Origin: Desulfurococcales archaeon | Lineage (GTDB): Archaea > Thermoproteota > Thermoprotei_A > Sulfolobales > NBVN01 | NCBI GenBank assembly: GCA_021163585.1 | Contig: JAGGTW010000066.1 | Span: 1 to 24,775 of the forward strand | DNA length: 24,775 nt | Direction of reading: 5' to 3' | In this document: positions 22,615-24,775 of the stretch, in pieces | Position numbering within the stretch: the first letter of the stretch is position 1 | Layout of the letters: every line of letters starts with the position of its first letter | Made by a program: the position numbers and the translations under genes | The notes under the pieces: model-generated | Database searches by the model: none | Told to the model about the DNA's origin: nothing | Seen by the model: only the letters and a program-made list of their open reading frames with translations

Positions 22615-24775
22615 GTGGGAGCTAGAGACATCATACCTGTGAAGCGCTGGAGCCCTGAGCTAGAGGAAGAACTAATTAGGAAGTGGGAGGAGGAGGGACT
22701 ATATAAAAGCGAAGTGAACTTCAGGGAGGACACAAAGTATGTTGTCATTGACACCCCACCACCATACCCCTCAGGAAAGTGGGGGGTCGCTCAAGCAGCG
22801 CACTACACACAGATCGACATGGTTGCCCGAGCTCTCAGACTTCTGGGATACAAAGTACTTGTCCCGTTCTACGCCGACAGGAACGGTTTACCTGCAGAAG
22901 TAACTGTTGAGAAAAAGTACGGGATAGCAGCACATGAAATAGCCAAGACTCCTGAGGGCAGGGAGAAGTTCTTAGAAATGGTTAGGGAGGTACTCGATGA
23001 GTATGAGGAGGACCTAGTCAGAACCTGGAAACGTCTTGGATGCCTGTTCGACTACTGGAGAGACGGCACAGACTCACCTAAGTACAGGAGGGTTACACAG
23101 GCAACATTCATTGAGTTATGGAATCGCGGGCTTATTTACGAGTCCTACAAGCCAGTTACGTGGTGCCCGCGCTGCAGGACCACACTAGCTGAAGCAGAAA
23201 TTGAGTTCAAGAAGAGGAAAGGTAAGCTATACTACATTAAGTTTAAGATTAAGGAGACAGATGAGGACATAGTTATAGCTACTACGAGGCCAGAACTCCT
23301 TAATGCGTGTGGCGCGGTCATATATAACCCGGCAGATGAGAGGTACAAGCACCTCAAAGGCAAGCACGCAGTCGTACCACTGTACGGTAAGGTAGTGCCA
23401 ATAATGGAGCATGAGCTAGCCAAACCGGAATTCGGCACTGGCTTAGTCATGATGTGCTCGTACGGCGACACTCATGACGTCTGGTTCTTTAGGGAAATGA
23501 AAATCGAGCCCACCATAGTCATCAACCCGGACGGGACCATGAACGAAAACGCAGGATTCCTCAAAGGTCTGAAAATAAGTGAAGCGAGAGAGAAGATAGC
23601 TGAGAAATTGCTTAGTGAGGGATTAATAGCTAAGGTGGAGGAACTAGAGCATGAAGTGCCTGTCTGCTGGAGGTGCAGGACACCAGTAGAGTTCATCCAC
23701 ATGAAGGAGTACTTCATGAGGCAACTCGAATTTAAGGATGAGTTACTCAAGGTAGCAGACCGCATGACCTTCAGGCCCAAGGAGCACAAGATCAGGTTGG
23801 AGACGTGGATCAATTCACTGGCTATGGACTGGCCAATATCAAGAACTAGGTTCTATGGTACTGAGCTACCCATATGGAAGTGCAGTAGATGCGGTTACGT
23901 AATCCTTCCTGAACCAGGCAGGTATGTCAGGCCGTGGAAGGAACCCCCGCCCGTGCTTAAATGCCCTAAGTGCGGGGCACCTAAGGAAGAAATTATTGGT
24001 GAGACAAGAACGTTTGACACGTGGTTTGACTCATCAATTAGCGTACTCTATGTTACGAGGTGGCTAAACGACAGGGAGGCTGCGCTCAAAGCACTCGAGC
24101 ACTCCCTCAGGCCTCAGGGTTATGACATCATAAGAACATGGCTCTACTACACAATACTCAGGGTGTGGCTACTAACTGGTAAACCGCCATTTAAGTGGGT
24201 CAGAATAACTGGTATGGGCTTAGATGAGAAGGGCAGGGCCATGCACAAGTCCTTAGGTAATGTAATATATCCTATGCCGTACATAGAGAAGTACGGCGCC
24301 GATGCCTTCAGGTACTGGGCTGCTGCTTCAGGAAGGCTCGGAAGTGACTACAGGTGGTCTGAGAACCTCGTGAGGACTGGGCAATTATTTGCTACTAAAC
24401 TAATCAACATGGCTAGGTTCATGTCTGCGTTCAGGGATTACGGCAGTGAGTTCAAGCTGAGGGAAATCGATAAAGCAATGATCAAGTACGCCGTCAGGGT
24501 TGCAAAGGAGGTAATTAAGTCTTATGAGGAGCTAGACGTGTTCGAACCAATACAGAAAATCTATGACTTAGCGTGGAATGTCTTTGCTTCAAATTACTTA
24601 GAGACCGTGAAGCCCAGAGCCTACGGGAGGGACAGCTTTAGTGAAGACGAAATTAGGGGTGCCCACTATACACTTCACAGGGTCTTTAAGTTGATACTTA
24701 AGTTACTTTCACCAATCATGCCTTTCGTAACAGATTATATCTGGAGGCGGCTGTACTCGCCTGATAGGAGTGTGC
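22615..24775 (+). CDS. valS: Valyl-tRNA synthetase, 3' end beyond the window
   Basis: Class Ia aminoacyl-tRNA synthetase that charges tRNA-Val; 720 codons are present, so the anticodon-binding end is incomplete. Seen in order: catalytic start TPPPYPSGKWGVAQAAHYTQ (47-66), zinc-binding TWCPRC, the editing domain with TTRPELLN and PEFGTGLVMMCSYGDTHDV, CWRCRTPVEF, a zinc ribbon (KCSRCGY ... LKCPKCGAP), TFDTWFDSSISVLY, RPQGYDIIRTWLYYTILR, and the KMSKS region GRAMHKSLGN (A542-M543-H544-K545-S546). The editing and zinc-ribbon features identify archaeal ValRS and not Ile- or LeuRS. Both class signatures deviate: the HIGH position reads WGVAQ and KMSKS reads AMHKS, although the essential second Lys (K545) is kept. 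The GTG start has AGGTG five bases ahead, 39 bases after the ROK kinase. Confidence 0.95.
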   Translation, partial: MGARDIIPVKRWSPELEEELIRKWEEEGLYKSEVNFREDTKYVVIDTPPPYPSGKWGVAQAAHYTQIDMVARALRLLGYKVLVPFYADRNGLPAEVTVEKKYGIAAHEIAKTPEGREKFLEMVREVLDEYEEDLVRTWKRLGCLFDYWRDGTDSPKYRRVTQATFIELWNRGLIYESYKPVTWCPRCRTTLAEAEIEFKKRKGKLYYIKFKIKETDEDIVIATTRPELLNACGAVIYNPADERYKHLKGKHAVVPLYGKVVPIMEHELAKPEFGTGLVMMCSYGDTHDVWFFREMKIEPTIVINPDGTMNENAGFLKGLKISEAREKIAEKLLSEGLIAKVEELEHEVPVCWRCRTPVEFIHMKEYFMRQLEFKDELLKVADRMTFRPKEHKIRLETWINSLAMDWPISRTRFYGTELPIWKCSRCGYVILPEPGRYVRPWKEPPPVLKCPKCGAPKEEIIGETRTFDTWFDSSISVLYVTRWLNDREAALKALEHSLRPQGYDIIRTWLYYTILRVWLLTGKPPFKWVRITGMGLDEKGRAMHKSLGNVIYPMPYIEKYGADAFRYWAAASGRLGSDYRWSENLVRTGQLFATKLINMARFMSAFRDYGSEFKLREIDKAMIKYAVRVAKEVIKSYEELDVFEPIQKIYDLAWNVFASNYLETVKPRAYGRDSFSEDEIRGAHYTLHRVFKLILKLLSPIMPFVTDYIWRRLYSPDRSV

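Noticed and set aside
22771..22785. Frameshift in valS at the G-run near the HIGH motif
   Set aside because: The reading frame fits ValRS on both sides of the run with only a one-residue length difference, so a sequencing indel is unlikely.
23227..23813. Minus-strand frames within valS
   Set aside because: Antisense shadows of a clearly conserved synthetase.
1..24775. CRISPR array, transposon or integrated element
   Set aside because: No regularly spaced repeats, terminal inverted repeats with transposase, att-like duplications or viral genes were seen.

Overview
The window looks like a chromosomal segment of a hyperthermophilic archaeon of the Thermoproteota (Crenarchaeota), probably near the Desulfurococcales. 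The signs are an archaeal mre11-rad50 pair, pelota, an archaeal-type valS, a class III aminotransferase of the archaeal racemase-like group, TATA-type promoters 25-30 bases before starts, GGTGA-type ribosome sites and many GTG or TTG starts. The phylum is a firm inference and the order a weak one. No tRNA, rRNA, CRISPR, insertion sequence or prophage was seen; it is a compact, gene-dense region.

Layout. Positions 1-3948 (minus) hold mre11 and then rad50 (its C-terminal end is outside the window), the double-strand-break processing complex. Positions 4117-6212 (plus) hold a PAP2 lipid phosphatase coupled to a small COG2426-type membrane protein, then an EamA transporter closed by a perfect hairpin. 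Positions 6508-9571 (minus) hold a 579-residue exported alpha-helical protein of unknown function and a signal-peptide/TM protein with a cytoplasmic winged helix, a probable membrane-bound regulator. Pelota (ribosome rescue) follows at 9710-10771. Positions 10893-15400 hold an OsmC-type peroxidase-like protein, two convergent PLP enzymes (class I and class III aminotransferase folds) and a CPA2 cation/proton antiporter.

Positions 15454-17213 are the most unusual part. A DUF134-type DNA-binding protein is surrounded by a NifX/NifB-like protein with an Arg/Gly/Trp tail, a Pro/Tyr-rich coiled-coil protein resembling the DUF5320 group, and two tiny proteins of extreme aromatic content. One of these has 16 Trp in 89 residues and no Asp, Glu or Lys. 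The divergent promoters of the DUF134 gene and the coiled-coil gene carry the same 11-base TATA-containing element in mirror orientation, which suggests shared control.

Positions 17295-20881 (minus) form a tight five-gene operon: metal-binding protein, ATPase, permease, DtxR/MntR-like regulator and a YkgJ-type Cys-cluster protein. This is a self-regulated metal uptake unit; the regulator seems to have lost much of the canonical metal site and has a Cys-rich tail. Positions 21030-24775 (plus) hold a LOG-like nucleotide-binding protein, a ROK sugar kinase and valS, cut by the window end. The valS product has strongly altered HIGH and KMSKS signatures.
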